Notes: generated by a model not told the origin, from the sequence alone. A stretch of DNA of 64,000 bases from SZUA-584 sp040768905 (GCA_040768905.1 JAXGMA010000001.1:1178001-1242000); one strand, 5' to 3'. Shown: positions 8,079 through 16,818, counted from the stretch's first letter. Numbers and translations: made by a program.

Positions 8079-8540
8079 TTAAGATAGTATATATGTCTTG
8101 ACAATATCTATGAAAACGCCTGTTTTTTGCGACACTTCTTCGGGCGAAAGGCCTTGGCTGTGCAGCCTTCTGCAAAAGCAAGGTATGCTCTCGCCAAGTT
8201 CTATAAGGTTGCCATCCGGATCGAAAAAGCATATGGTGCGCTGCCCCCAAGCCTCTTCAGTAATGCCGTGCATGAGCTTGACGCCAAAAGCCATGATCAT
8301 TGCTGCGTCCGCTTCAAATTGTTCTGTTTCAAAGCACAGCTCGAGGCCGTTGTTTTTGCCTGCGCGCATCCCTTTGCGTGCTGCCGCTCCGTCTGCCTTT
8401 GGCTGCCATACCGTCAAACCGCCTTCAAAGGTTAAGCAACGGCCAAAATCAAGATGAACAGCCAGCTTCATCACTTGTGTGTAAAAACCCTTCAATTTTT
8501 CTACATTGTCTGTGATCAATACTGCCGAATGGTATCTCAT
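8079..8540 (-). CDS. VOC (glyoxalase/bleomycin resistance) family protein
   Basis: A 153-residue protein with two beta-alpha-beta-beta-beta modules. The first starts MRYHSAVLITDNVEKLKGFYTQVM and the second ends with the family hallmark ICFFDPDGNLIELGE. The last 35 residues form an unusual helical tail after the VOC fold (GLSPEEVSQKTGVFIDIVKTY). Metal ligands can be guessed (His near residue 4 and Glu in NLIELGE), but the substrate cannot. The ribosome binding site AAGGAG lies well spaced before the ATG. It heads a cluster with the phosphoesterase and RdgB genes, though no overlap links it to them. Confidence 0.8.
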   Translation of the reverse strand: MRYHSAVLITDNVEKLKGFYTQVMKLAVHLDFGRCLTFEGGLTVWQPKADGAAARKGMRAGKNNGLELCFETEQFEADAAMIMAFGVKLMHGITEEAWGQRTICFFDPDGNLIELGESIPCFCRRLHSQGLSPEEVSQKTGVFIDIVKTYILS

Positions 8541-8549
8541 AAAAACTCC

Positions 8550-9023
8550 TTACAGACGCACCGTTTTGATGCGAATCGTGCCGTTGTCCAGCATCACCAG
8601 CCCGAGAGAAGGGCGCATACTGCGCGGTTCGCCGAGGCTGCCGGGGTTATAAAGCCGCACGCCGCGGCTTTGCAGCTCACGCGGCTGATGCGTATGTCCG
8701 AACAGCACAAGATCCGCCTGCTTTTCGCCGGCCAAAAGCGAAAGCCGCAGCAGCGAAGATTTTACGGCCTGTTTATGGCCATGCACGCAGAGTATACGCA
8801 CGCCTTCGATATGAAGGTCAAGCTCGTCCCCCGCAGATGCATAAAAATCGCAGTTGCCGCGCACCGAATAAATGGGCTTATGCGTCATTTTACGGATATG
8901 TTCTGCGTCACGGGCGTTATCTCCGAGATGTACGATAATATCGAAATCCTCAACACGTTTAAGCGCCGCCGCTATGTTCGCAATGTGTCCGTGTGTATCG
9001 CTCATGACCAAGAGCTTTTTCAT
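8550..9023 (-). CDS. YfcE/YsnB-family metallophosphoesterase
   Basis: A 157-residue calcineurin-like phosphoesterase with all core motifs: SDTHGH near the N-terminus, HLGDN, RGNCD, CVHGH and the final FGHTHQP. The binuclear metal centre is complete. Proteins of this family are Mn-dependent phosphodiesterases, but the physiological substrate is unknown. Its ATG overlaps the rdgB stop codon (ATGA), so the two genes are translationally coupled, an arrangement seen in many Clostridia. Confidence 0.9.
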   Translation of the reverse strand: MKKLLVMSDTHGHIANIAAALKRVEDFDIIVHLGDNARDAEHIRKMTHKPIYSVRGNCDFYASAGDELDLHIEGVRILCVHGHKQAVKSSLLRLSLLAGEKQADLVLFGHTHQPRELQSRGVRLYNPGSLGEPRSMRPSLGLVMLDNGTIRIKTVRL

Positions 9024-9607
9024 ATGCGCTCTCTCATGAGCTTTTTTTTGAGTGAATCAAGCGCCTGAGCGCGGTGGCTGATGCTGTTCTTGATGTCTGC
9101 AGGCAGCTGTGCAAAGGTTTGTCCATATTCGGTCACAAAAAAAAGCGGATCATAACCAAATCCGCCGCTGCCGGAAGCGTGCTGCGCGATCTCTCCTTTG
9201 ATCTCCCCTTGAGCAGTTGTCAGGGTTTCGCCCTTAACGAGCGCGACAACACACACAAACCGTGCAGAACGATCCTTCATATTCTTAAGTTCGCGCAGCA
9301 GTTTCTCGTTATTCTGCGCATCCGTTGCACTTTCTCCCGCGTAGCGCGCCGACCGAATCCCGGGCGCACCGCCCAGCGCATCAACGCACAGCCCGGAATC
9401 ATCTGCCAGGGCATCGCATCCCGATAAGAAAGCGGCTTCACGCGCCTTTTTTACAGCGTTCTCTTCAAAACTGTCGCCGTCCTCAACGACATCAAGCGCG
9501 ATGCCTGCATCCTTGAATGTAATGATTTCATCATAAAAGTTCCCCAATATGGCCTTGATTTCTTTTGCTTTTCCCGCGTTGTTGGTCGCAACAAGCAGCC
9601 TTTCCAT
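9020..9607 (-). CDS. rdgB: RdgB/HAM1 non-canonical purine NTP pyrophosphatase
   Basis: A 195-residue house-cleaning enzyme that hydrolyses dITP, ITP and XTP to the monophosphate. The diagnostic segments are LLVATNNAGKAKEIKAIL at the start, DALADDSGLCVDALGGAPGIRSARYAG (metal-binding acidic residues), GFGYDPLFF and the C-terminal KNSISHRAQAL. Length is normal. It is coupled to the downstream phosphoesterase gene by a 4-base overlap. Confidence 0.95.
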   Translation of the reverse strand: MERLLVATNNAGKAKEIKAILGNFYDEIITFKDAGIALDVVEDGDSFEENAVKKAREAAFLSGCDALADDSGLCVDALGGAPGIRSARYAGESATDAQNNEKLLRELKNMKDRSARFVCVVALVKGETLTTAQGEIKGEIAQHASGSGGFGYDPLFFVTEYGQTFAQLPADIKNSISHRAQALDSLKKKLMRERI

Positions 9608-9644
9608 ATCTTCTGCTTATCCTCCTGTATCTTTTGTATGTGCA

Positions 9645-9668
9645 CGCTGCCGCTGATAGGCGGCAGCG
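9645..9668. other. Nine-base-pair GC-rich hairpin downstream of the GerMN gene
   Basis: Perfect stem CGCTGCCGC/GCGGCAGCG with a six-base loop, in the gap between the GerMN lipoprotein gene and rdgB. No T-tract follows on the minus strand, so it is either a weak terminator or an RNA-processing or stabilising stem. Confidence 0.5.
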
Positions 9669-9700
9669 CTATGCAACCCCTTTCAAGAACATCAGGTTCT

Positions 9701-10660
9701 TTAGTTCATGGTATTGATGTACTCAGGATATGCCATGGTCTTCTGTGCAGTCGATGAAAACTCCTTGCCGTCCATAAGTACGCGCACCTCTTCAATATTG
9801 TCAAACTGCATCAGTGTCAAAATAATACACCGAAGCAGCTTCTTTTCCTTCTCGGGCGTTTCGCGTATGGTTTCAAGTTCTTTTGAGAAATTGATGGAGG
9901 CAATGCCGTCGTCATCCACAGAAACACCAAGAAGCGCTGTGCCTTGCGGGAACATGTTTTTAAGGCCGCCTTCTCCCGGCCCTTTGACAAGCTCGCTCAT
10001 TGCCGCAAAAGCATCCGCCTGTCCGCCCACAAATTTTGTGATCGGCACAATGGCGGTTCCTGCCTCGTTCTCAAAATAGAGCAGAAGCTTTGAAGCGTTG
10101 TCAAGATCGGCCGCTGACAATGTTGTAACCACGTTAAGATCAAAGGTGCCAAAAGCTTTACTGATATCAGTACCGCAGGGCAGCTTGCCTTTGCAGCCTT
10201 CCTGTTTGATCAAAACCGAATCGATAGACACAAATTCGGTCAGCGTATTAACGATGGCCGACACCTTATTCATTTCGCTGACCGGATTTGCCGCAGCGAT
10301 TGCACCTTCGCTCAGTTTAAGCGTCGCGGCCCCTTCTTTGATCGACAAGCTCAGCTCTGTACCTTCTGACAGCACTGGATTCAATCCAAGATACGCCATC
10401 TGCGCATCAGCATCGGGATTTGCCACTAGCTGCGAGACGGCCGAAGCGCCTATGCCTTCAACCCATGGTATCTGCTTCATCACTGGTACGATATAACCCA
10501 ATTCGTCCTCAAAATAAAGCACAGTTTTCCGCATGTCCTGATCGCCCAGTAATTTGGCTGCGGGTATCTCCTCATAGGGTTCCTCTTCTGGCGGCGTGCA
10601 GGCATAAAGTCCCGCCATGATAACGGCAGCCAAGGCCACTGCAACAATTCTTTTCAGCAT
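9701..10660 (-). CDS. GerM-type lipoprotein with two GerMN domains
   Basis: A 319-residue exported lipoprotein: signal peptide ending in the lipobox GLYACTP, an acidic linker (EEEPYEEIP), then two tandem GerMN domains. Each starts with a VLYFEDELGYIVPV or LLYFENEAGTAIVPI strand and contains LVANPDADA or LVKGPGEGG followed by GTELLS/GTALLGV and a KLSEG/NFSKE strand. GerM in Bacillus is a spore-envelope protein needed for germination and normal septation. The domain pair has the same length and layout. A sporulation role is inferred from family and from the surrounding sporulation genes. Confidence 0.85.
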   Translation of the reverse strand: MLKRIVAVALAAVIMAGLYACTPPEEEPYEEIPAAKLLGDQDMRKTVLYFEDELGYIVPVMKQIPWVEGIGASAVSQLVANPDADAQMAYLGLNPVLSEGTELSLSIKEGAATLKLSEGAIAAANPVSEMNKVSAIVNTLTEFVSIDSVLIKQEGCKGKLPCGTDISKAFGTFDLNVVTTLSAADLDNASKLLLYFENEAGTAIVPITKFVGGQADAFAAMSELVKGPGEGGLKNMFPQGTALLGVSVDDDGIASINFSKELETIRETPEKEKKLLRCIILTLMQFDNIEEVRVLMDGKEFSSTAQKTMAYPEYINTMN

Positions 10661-10744
10661 TTCCCGTTCCTCCCCCTCGCAGGCTTTTTACAAGTATATT
10701 AGAGGAAGCAAGGGCATATGATTGCAGATGCTTGATGCGCAACT

Positions 10745-11689
10745 TTATTTGTCTGTGTTTTTTATTTCCTTGGTTTCCGGATTGATATGGACGATCACAT
10801 CAGCGACCTGGGGGAAAGCATCAATGATAGCGTCACGCGCGCCGTCGGCAACGCTGTGGCCTTCCGAAACGCTTATTTCTCCGGATACATCGATCGCCAC
10901 ATCAACAAGGAGGCCGCGTCCCATACGGCGGCATTTGAGCCAACAGACTCTTTTCGCGCCCGGCACGCCTGCGGCCAGCATTCGCAGCGCAGCCATCGTA
11001 TCGTCGTCCGGTGCCGCGTCAAGCAGCATGCGGCTTGCTTCCGTTATGATACCGACAGCAGTTTTGACGATAACTGCACATATGGCAACAGCGATGACCG
11101 GCTCAGAATAGAGCATAAGCGGCCGGATGCCTGTATACTGGCCGATAAAAGCAAGTGCTATCGCGAGCACGGCCCCGGATGTGGCAAAAATATCGTTGCG
11201 GTGATCCATCGCGTTGGTCATCACCGCTATGGATCGCAGCTTTTTCCCGGCGGCGAAAGTCGCCTTGAACATGAATGCCTTGACTGTGATGGAAATAAGG
11301 GCCGCGCCGAGCGCGAACCAACTCGGAGGGCTCACCGTTTGATCAACAGCATTGGCGATCGCCTCATAAGCGATAAATCCGGTACCGGCAATCACCATCA
11401 GCCCCACAACGAATGAAACAAGCGCTTCCATCTTGCCGTGGCCGTAATGATGATCTTTATCCCGCGGTTTGAGCGCATATCCAAGGCCAAGCAGCACGAC
11501 GACCGCACTTAAAACATCGCCCGCTGAATTGATGGCATCTGCTTTGAGTGCTTCGCTGCCTGTCCAAAAGCCTACTGTACCTTTAAGGGCGAGCAAAAAC
11601 ACATTGCCGATAAGACAAAGCGTGATGATTTTTACACCCGCGTCTTTTTTCATGTCTTTTGCAGCTTTCATGTTTATTGTATCCATCAT
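10745..11689 (-). CDS. Cation diffusion facilitator (CDF) family transporter
   Basis: A 314-residue metal/proton antiporter with six transmembrane helices. The paired metal-site motifs are visible: SEALKADAINSAGDVLS in helix 2 and AMDHRNDIFATSGAV in helix 5, both giving HxxxD or DxxxD ligands. The KDHHYGHGKMEALVSF segment precedes helix 3, and a cytoplasmic C-terminal domain begins near residue 215 (PGAKRVCWLKCRRMG...VDVAIDV). Substrate is probably Zn, Mn or Fe, and I cannot tell which. The ribosome binding site is weak. Confidence 0.92.
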   Translation of the reverse strand: MMDTINMKAAKDMKKDAGVKIITLCLIGNVFLLALKGTVGFWTGSEALKADAINSAGDVLSAVVVLLGLGYALKPRDKDHHYGHGKMEALVSFVVGLMVIAGTGFIAYEAIANAVDQTVSPPSWFALGAALISITVKAFMFKATFAAGKKLRSIAVMTNAMDHRNDIFATSGAVLAIALAFIGQYTGIRPLMLYSEPVIAVAICAVIVKTAVGIITEASRMLLDAAPDDDTMAALRMLAAGVPGAKRVCWLKCRRMGRGLLVDVAIDVSGEISVSEGHSVADGARDAIIDAFPQVADVIVHINPETKEIKNTDK

Positions 11690-11811
11690 ATCAATAATTT
11701 CCGTGAAAACAAAGCGTTTTCATATAAATATGCGCTCTTACCCGCATCAATTTATCTGCCATATCATATGCCAAAGACAAAGATGTTAAGCCGAGTGCAG
11801 CAAAAATATAA

Positions 11812-11842
11812 TAAAAAGCTGGCGCTAAGCCAGCCATTTTTT
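11812..11842 (-). terminator. Terminator of efp
   Basis: Stem GCTGGC/GCCAGC with a five-base loop, flanked by A-runs and T-runs on both sides, so it can work in both directions. It lies between efp and the CDF gene. Confidence 0.8.
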
Positions 11843-11880
11843 AAAAATCCAGAAAAGTCTTCGTTTGAACGCTTGTGTTG

Positions 11881-12438
11881 TTAAGCGCGTTCCATGTATT
11901 CGCCTGTGCGCGTGTCCACACGGATCATTTCGCCCTGATTGATAAACAGCGGCACCATGATCTTTGCGCCCGTTTCGAGAATCGCGGGTTTGTTGCCAGA
12001 CGTCGCCGTATCGCCCTTGAAGCCGGGATCGGTCTCCGCGACCTGCAGCTCCACAAAATTGGGCGGCTCGACGGAGAACGCGACACCCTTGAAAAACTTG
12101 ATCGTCACAGGCATGTTCTCTTTGATGTAGTTGAGCGCTTCTTCAACCTGCCCGTGGTTCAAGGGCACCTGCTCGTAAGTGTCATTGTCCATGAAATAAT
12201 AAAGTTCGCCATCGCTGTATAAATATTCCATGTCCTTTGTCTCCACATGCGCTTTGGGGAACTTTTCTGATGGATTAAAAGTCTTTTCCAGCACGTTGCC
12301 CTGCATGATGTTTTTCATCTTGGTCCGCACAAATGCAGCGCCTTTGCCGGGCTTGACATGCTGAAAATCAACAATAACCCACACCTGCCCGTCTATTTCT
12401 ATCGTCAGGCCTTTCTTAAAATCACCGGCAGAAACCAT
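11881..12438 (-). CDS. efp: Elongation factor P
   Basis: A 185-residue three-domain EF-P. It begins VSAGDFKKGLTIEIDGQVW, and the modification loop reads KPGKGAAFVRTK, so the tip residue is the Lys of PGKG. Domain 3 ends with GEMIRVDTRTGEYMERA, the family C-terminal signature. It relieves ribosome stalling at polyproline. GGAGG is six bases before the ATG. The upstream gene is the M24 peptidase, 17 bases away, an arrangement common in Firmicutes. Confidence 0.97.
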   Translation of the reverse strand: MVSAGDFKKGLTIEIDGQVWVIVDFQHVKPGKGAAFVRTKMKNIMQGNVLEKTFNPSEKFPKAHVETKDMEYLYSDGELYYFMDNDTYEQVPLNHGQVEEALNYIKENMPVTIKFFKGVAFSVEPPNFVELQVAETDPGFKGDTATSGNKPAILETGAKIMVPLFINQGEMIRVDTRTGEYMERA

Positions 12439-12454
12439 GATGAACCTCCGTTTA

Positions 12455-13513
12455 TCAAATAATTATTACGTCACGCGGCGATGCTGTCAGATTCACGCTG
12501 CCGCTTTGCTTGATCACACACAAATCCTCTGTGCGTACACCGAAACGCCCCTTTATATAAATGCCCGGCTCAATCGTTATAACCATATCCTCTTCTAATA
12601 TGGCTTTTGAAAGCGCGTTCATCACCGGCGCTTCATGTATAAAAAGCCCCACGCCATGCCCGACTCCGTGACCAAAAGCTTCGCCGAAACCATGCTGCGC
12701 GATGTACTCCCGTGCCGCTGCATCCACCCGATGCGCAGGCACGCCCGGCATTAATGCCAAAACGGCGCGCTCTCCCGCACATTTCACTATATCATATACT
12801 TTTTGCCGCTCTTTGTCCATATAGGAAATGGCCACTGTGCGCGTAAAATCTGAACAGTAACCGTTAAAGCGGCAGCCGTAATCCAGCGTCAGCAGATCGC
12901 CCGGGCGCAGAATCCTGTTTGAAGGTGTCGCATGAGGCAGGCTCGAATTTTCGCCCGATGCCACGATAGGCGGGAACGCACTTTCAGCGCCGTTTTTGTG
13001 CATGAAATAGACGATCTCTGCTTTGATATCGTTTTCGCTGATGCCGGGTCGCAAAAGGCCGCGCAGATGGGCAAAAAGTGCATCGTTGTGCTTCGCGCCC
13101 TTTTCGATGAGCGCAAGCTCATTTACATCCTTGACGGCGCGCTGTACGCTGATATCTTGCGATATATCGATAATGTCATCTTCGCTTATGTTTTTCTGAT
13201 AAGCCCTGTATGCCATATAAGAAACGCCGGACAAGTCTACGCCCAGTTTTTTGACACCCAGTTTTTTGACATGATCGAACAGAAAGTCAATTCTTTCCTG
13301 CCCTTTTGTATCCACAACGGTATAATCTGTTTCGGCCTCGGCCTGCTCGGTATAACGAAAATCAGTAAAAAACAGTTTGTGATCCTTCGTGACAAGAAGC
13401 TGGCTGCTCGTACCGGTAAACCCTGAATAATAAGCGACGTTTTCTTTTGTTGTGATCAGCGCCGCGTCCGCACCGAGACGTTGCAAAGACGCGCAAAGCC
13501 GTTGTAACCTCAT
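12455..13513 (-). CDS. M24 family aminopeptidase (Xaa-Pro aminopeptidase-like)
   Basis: About 352 residues when started at the ATG that overlaps the preceding stop (ATGA). The longer frame upstream would add a 25-residue basic leader with no family resemblance. An N-terminal creatinase domain (ENVAYYSGFTGTSSQLLVT) is followed by the pita-bread catalytic domain. That domain carries the metal ligands in LTLDYGCRFNGYCSDFTRT (two Asp), GHGVGHGVGLFIHEAP (His) and TIEPGIY plus GVRTEDL (two Glu). It probably removes N-terminal residues before proline. It forms a coupled pair with the endonuclease IV gene and precedes efp. Confidence 0.9.
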   Translation of the reverse strand: MRLQRLCASLQRLGADAALITTKENVAYYSGFTGTSSQLLVTKDHKLFFTDFRYTEQAEAETDYTVVDTKGQERIDFLFDHVKKLGVKKLGVDLSGVSYMAYRAYQKNISEDDIIDISQDISVQRAVKDVNELALIEKGAKHNDALFAHLRGLLRPGISENDIKAEIVYFMHKNGAESAFPPIVASGENSSLPHATPSNRILRPGDLLTLDYGCRFNGYCSDFTRTVAISYMDKERQKVYDIVKCAGERAVLALMPGVPAHRVDAAAREYIAQHGFGEAFGHGVGHGVGLFIHEAPVMNALSKAILEEDMVITIEPGIYIKGRFGVRTEDLCVIKQSGSVNLTASPRDVIII

Positions 13514-14367
13514 GTTTTTCCAAGCTCCTCTTCGTATATGCGTTTCATTTCCATAGCATCCTCCGCCATCGTGCCGCGCGATTCGCATATCAGGACAGGC
13601 TCTAAGTTCCTTTTGATGATCTGCCGGGCGAGCGGCGCAAAATCAGGGCCGAATTTTGTATCCGCGAATGTGCGGTGCATCTTCTCCCCCGCTGCGGTAT
13701 ACTCAATGCGGGAGAAATGCGCATGAAAATGTCGCATACGCTCTTTGCCAAGCCCGTTTTCCAGCTTATCCAGTACCGCAGCAAAGTCATGTTCATCTTT
13801 TAATGCGCCGAGCCCACGCGCATGCAGGTGCCCGAAATCAATGGCCGGCACAAGCTTCTCGTCCATCAGACAAATGTCAATGATTTCATCCAGATCACCG
13901 ATTTGCTTCAAACGCCCCATGGTTTCCGGGCACAATGTCACGGTATACAGCTGTTCGTCCTGCAGAAATTTTAAAACAGCGCTAAGCGAGTTTTTAACAA
14001 GCGCAAAAGCCGCAGCGCGTGCAAGGGTGCCCGCCGAGCCCGGATGGAACACGATTCGTGTCGCGCCCATCCACACAGCGGCTGTGATTGTTTGAAGAAA
14101 ATACCGCAGGTTTGCCTCAGCTTTTTGCTCATCGTCCGTGGCAAGATTGATATAATACGGCGCATGCACGCTCAGCGCAATGCCGTTTGCATAAGCCTCG
14201 TGCGCGATTTTTTCAGCTGCTGGCTGAGAGATGCGCACACCGCGCCCGAATGAATATTCAAAAGCACGAAGCTCCTTGGCTTTGATCCAAGAGAACGCTT
14301 CATACGTGTGTTTATGCCCCTCTGCATAGAAGCTTTCCGAATTTCCCGCAGGCCCGAATAATACCAT
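13510..14367 (-). CDS. Endonuclease IV-like (AP endonuclease family 2) TIM-barrel protein
   Basis: A 285-residue TIM-barrel protein of the Nfo type: FGPAGNSESF at the start, SVHAPYYINLA, RIVFHPGSAG, CPETMGRLKQIGDLDEII, PAIDFGHLHARG and FHAHFS. These supply the expected Zn ligands (His, Glu, Asp and His). The Clostridial branch with GPAGNSESF is often annotated deoxyribonuclease IV. Its role is abasic-site repair or another sugar-phosphate cleavage. It is coupled to the M24 peptidase by a 4-base overlap, and its own ribosome binding site is poor. Upstream lies the terminator of the sigK fragment. Confidence 0.85.
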   Translation of the reverse strand: MVLFGPAGNSESFYAEGHKHTYEAFSWIKAKELRAFEYSFGRGVRISQPAAEKIAHEAYANGIALSVHAPYYINLATDDEQKAEANLRYFLQTITAAVWMGATRIVFHPGSAGTLARAAAFALVKNSLSAVLKFLQDEQLYTVTLCPETMGRLKQIGDLDEIIDICLMDEKLVPAIDFGHLHARGLGALKDEHDFAAVLDKLENGLGKERMRHFHAHFSRIEYTAAGEKMHRTFADTKFGPDFAPLARQIIKRNLEPVLICESRGTMAEDAMEMKRIYEEELGKT

Positions 14368-14415
14368 ACGGCTATATTACCAAAGTCCGTACGATGAAGT
14401 CCAGTAATTTATGCT

Positions 14416-14448
14416 AAAAAAACCGGCGGAAAATGCGCCTTTGGTTTT
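14416..14448 (-). terminator. Terminator downstream of the sigK 3' fragment
   Basis: On the minus strand AAAACC...GGCG pairs with CGCC...GGTTTT, followed by TTTTTT. It sits about 110 bases beyond the stop codon of the SigK-like fragment and before the endonuclease IV gene, as expected for the end of an original sigK transcription unit. Confidence 0.6.
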
Positions 14449-14555
14449 CCCTTCATATAATCCTAAGCTGCAGCTTCTGGCTGGCAGGTTATATAAACTT
14501 TCTGCCTCCCTCAACGGCTGCATGCAGGTTTGGACGGGGATCATTGATAATGATG

Positions 14556-14636
14556 TTATTGTCCGGAATTCTTGGTCAGCTCCGCGGCCAGCTTTGCGAT
14601 GGCTTTGCTTTCGATGCGCGATACAAAGAAGCGCGC
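14556..14636 (-). pseudogene. 3' fragment resembling sigma factor SigK (region 4.2 and C-terminus)
   Basis: Immediately after the recombinase stop, and in the same frame, 26 codons read as a sigma-factor end: the recognition helix segment VSRIESKAIAKLAAEL followed by a short tail and TAA. The pattern V-S-R-I-E-x-K-A-x-x-K-L-x-x-E-L is what the C-terminus of the late mother-cell factor SigK looks like in Clostridia. SigE in this window ends differently (SYISRLEKRIIKQL). In several spore-formers sigK is split by an element excised by a serine recombinase. No N-terminal SigK half is visible in the rest of the window. The match is from memory of the family, over only about 20 residues. Confidence 0.6.
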
Positions 14637-16226
14637 TTATTTGAAATGGTTTTTTGGCTCCATCTGACGGAACCGAAAGTAGATATTGACCTGTTTTTGC
14701 TCAGTCAACTCTACCCGTTCAATGAGGCTGACAATCAGTTCCCTGCTGTTCTTTTTTGCGTGAACGAAGCTCTGCGCCAGCGCCTTTATCTGTCTTTTTT
14801 TCTCCTGCGGCGTTTTGATCGATTCCGCCGATAGCTGTACTCTTTTCTCTTCAAGCGCCGCCCGCTGCTCTTTGATGCGCCTGTAGACGCGTGTGAAATC
14901 TTCTTCGTCCAGAACGCCTGAGAGCTTATCCATATACATTTTGTCAAGACTGGCTGTCAAACTGCTGATCCTGCCGCAAAGACGCTCAATATCCGTTTTG
15001 TTTTCACCGGCCTTATCAAGTTCGTTCAGCTTTTTTTCAGCTGATTTCTCAAGCTCGCTGACGCTTAAGTATTGCCTGCAAACCTTTGCGACTTGCTCTA
15101 TAACGGCGTCGGTCACGGTGTTGACTTTAGCCGAATGGCATGTGCATTGGCGCCCTTTTGCATAACGCTGATACGTACGGCAAATGAAGTACAGCGTATC
15201 CTCACCCTTTGCATTTGGCCTGTTTACGACAGCAAGCGGGTATCCGCATTCGTGGCAGCGGATGATACCTTTGAGCAGATAATCATATTTGCGGCATCTC
15301 GTCTTTTTCCGGCTCTCGATCAACATCGCAACTTTGTTGAACACTTCTCGCTGAATAATAGGCTCATGTGTATTCTGGACAACTTGCCATTGCTGTTTTT
15401 TCATCCGTACACATTTTTTCGTTTTGTAACTGATGCGCTTTGTTTTCCCCTGCGCCATATCGCCCATATACGTGGGGTTCTGCAGCATGTCCGAAATCCG
15501 CTCCGAGCTCCATAGTCCTGTATATTTCGTCATGCCCGCTAGCTTAAGCCCGGCGTAGGCCGATGGCGTAGGCACGCGGTCTTCGTTGAGCCGACCGGCA
15601 ATCTGTCTGCATGATTCTCCGCTGGCCGCCATCTCAAACACCCGCCGCACGACAATGGCAGCTTCCTCATCAATCTCTATTTTGTTTTTTTCAGTTTCCG
15701 AGAGTTTGTAACCATACACCGCTTTTCCGCCAATAAACAGCCCCTTTTTTTGTTTGTCATGCTTGACGCTTTTGATCTTTTTTGAGATGTCTTTGGCATA
15801 CATGTCGTTCATAATGGCCCTAAATGGCGTGATGTCGTTAGCGGTGCTTTCCACGCCGGTATCTATCCCATCCAGCAGCGATATGTAGCGCACCTGCCGC
15901 TCCGGAAAGTAACGCTCCATGTAATGCCCCGTTTGGATATAGTCGCGACCCAATCTTGACAAATCCTTAGTCACGACCATGTTGATCTTTTTGTCTTCGA
16001 TATCCGTGATCATGCGCTGGAACTCGGGGCGGTCAAAAGACGTGCCGCTCCATCCGTCATCGATGTACGTGTCATACACATCGAGCTTATACTGACTGGC
16101 GAAGCTTTTCAGCATGCTGCGTTGGTTGGTCACGCTCTGTGATTCTGTCTCAGTATCATTCTCCTTTGATAATCGAATATACAATGCGACTTTATAGTCC
16201 ATTGGATTGCTTATTTGTACATGCAT
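14637..16226 (-). CDS. Large serine recombinase (SpoIVCA/phage-integrase type)
   Basis: A 529-residue site-specific recombinase. The resolvase domain begins YKVALYIRLSKEN with the catalytic Ser20, followed by TKDLSRLGRDYIQTG. A recombinase domain follows (GKAVYGYKLSE...AASGESCRQIAGRLNEDRVPTPS). After it comes a zinc-ribbon domain with CHECGYPLAV and a second Cys pair later, and then a coiled coil (SELEKSAEKKLNELDKAGENK...). The start has GGAGG six bases upstream. A 40-residue gene lies 74 bases upstream on the same strand, and a SigK-like fragment follows the stop codon in frame. This context suggests it excises an element that interrupts sigK, although a degenerate ICE or prophage integrase remains possible. 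Confidence 0.88.
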   Translation of the reverse strand: MHVQISNPMDYKVALYIRLSKENDTETESQSVTNQRSMLKSFASQYKLDVYDTYIDDGWSGTSFDRPEFQRMITDIEDKKINMVVTKDLSRLGRDYIQTGHYMERYFPERQVRYISLLDGIDTGVESTANDITPFRAIMNDMYAKDISKKIKSVKHDKQKKGLFIGGKAVYGYKLSETEKNKIEIDEEAAIVVRRVFEMAASGESCRQIAGRLNEDRVPTPSAYAGLKLAGMTKYTGLWSSERISDMLQNPTYMGDMAQGKTKRISYKTKKCVRMKKQQWQVVQNTHEPIIQREVFNKVAMLIESRKKTRCRKYDYLLKGIIRCHECGYPLAVVNRPNAKGEDTLYFICRTYQRYAKGRQCTCHSAKVNTVTDAVIEQVAKVCRQYLSVSELEKSAEKKLNELDKAGENKTDIERLCGRISSLTASLDKMYMDKLSGVLDEEDFTRVYRRIKEQRAALEEKRVQLSAESIKTPQEKKRQIKALAQSFVHAKKNSRELIVSLIERVELTEQKQVNIYFRFRQMEPKNHFK

Positions 16227-16300
16227 ATCATGCCTCCGTCAATAAGCAACCTTTCATCGGTTTTATCATAGTTCCAGCCGATAGCGATTGCAAGTATACG

Positions 16301-16423
16301 TTAATTTTTTATGCTTGCCATTTCACTTTTCAAAAACAATAAGAAAGCCGTTTCAATGATCTTTGAAAAATCTTTTCCTGTCTCATCATAAAAGCACGTG
16401 ACCTTTATTTGCGTTTTATTCAT
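16301..16423 (-). CDS. Small 40-residue protein upstream of the recombinase
   Basis: A compact gene starting with ATG, with GGAGG nine bases upstream, and ending in TAA 74 bases before the recombinase start. It encodes MNKTQIKVTCFYDETGKDF followed by a helix and a Lys/Asn tail. I recall short proteins with a similar beginning (I-K-V-x-C-x-Y-D/N-x-x-G) beside Firmicutes serine recombinases, but I cannot name a family. It may be a helper or regulator of the recombinase. Function unknown. Confidence 0.6.
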   Translation of the reverse strand: MNKTQIKVTCFYDETGKDFSKIIETAFLLFLKSEMASIKN

Positions 16424-16528
16424 CACCAATGTCCTCCAAAAGTGTTTATGTAAATGACTATGCAAAAAAACAAAGCTTATTGATTGTACTGATTAAAAAT
16501 TTTTCTGTACGATTCTACATGAGTGGAA

Positions 16529-16801
16529 TGTGTCCGGAGCGGCGCTGGTTAACGCCTCACAGATCCCCGTGCGGCTCTATCATTCCAAACCGCAGTGAAA
16601 TCTCCCCCAATCAAGCGGGCTGCTGCCATAGCAGGAGTATCGTTTGTTTTTCCTTTGCGGGTCATGGCGAGATATCTTTTGCCTTCGATATTTTTAAGCC
16701 AGCTTTTGTCTCTCCGTGCCTTTATAATCCAAGGCACATCATGGCGCAGCTGCTTGCGTCGCTTTCCGGTTAAGGCCACAAAGTAACGTACTCCGGACAC
16801 A
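16529..16801. mobile_element. 273-bp element with 11-bp terminal inverted repeats (MITE-like or IS remnant)
   Basis: The segment begins TGTGTCCGGAG and ends with its exact complement CTCCGGACACA. Inside, the minus strand is open for 83 codons (16549-16800), giving a Lys/Arg-rich product (GVRYFVALTGKRRKQ...WLKNIEGKRYLAMTRKGK) with no recognisable family. GC is higher than in the flanking bases. There is no clear target-site duplication. It could be a non-autonomous element or the shrunken remains of an IS. Identity not established. Confidence 0.45.
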
Positions 16802-16818
16802 AATTATTCAGTTTTCAA

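Noticed and set aside
14433..14834. Plus-strand open frame across the recombinase end
   Set aside because: It has no ribosome binding site or family resemblance and lies opposite the recombinase end and the SigK-like fragment.
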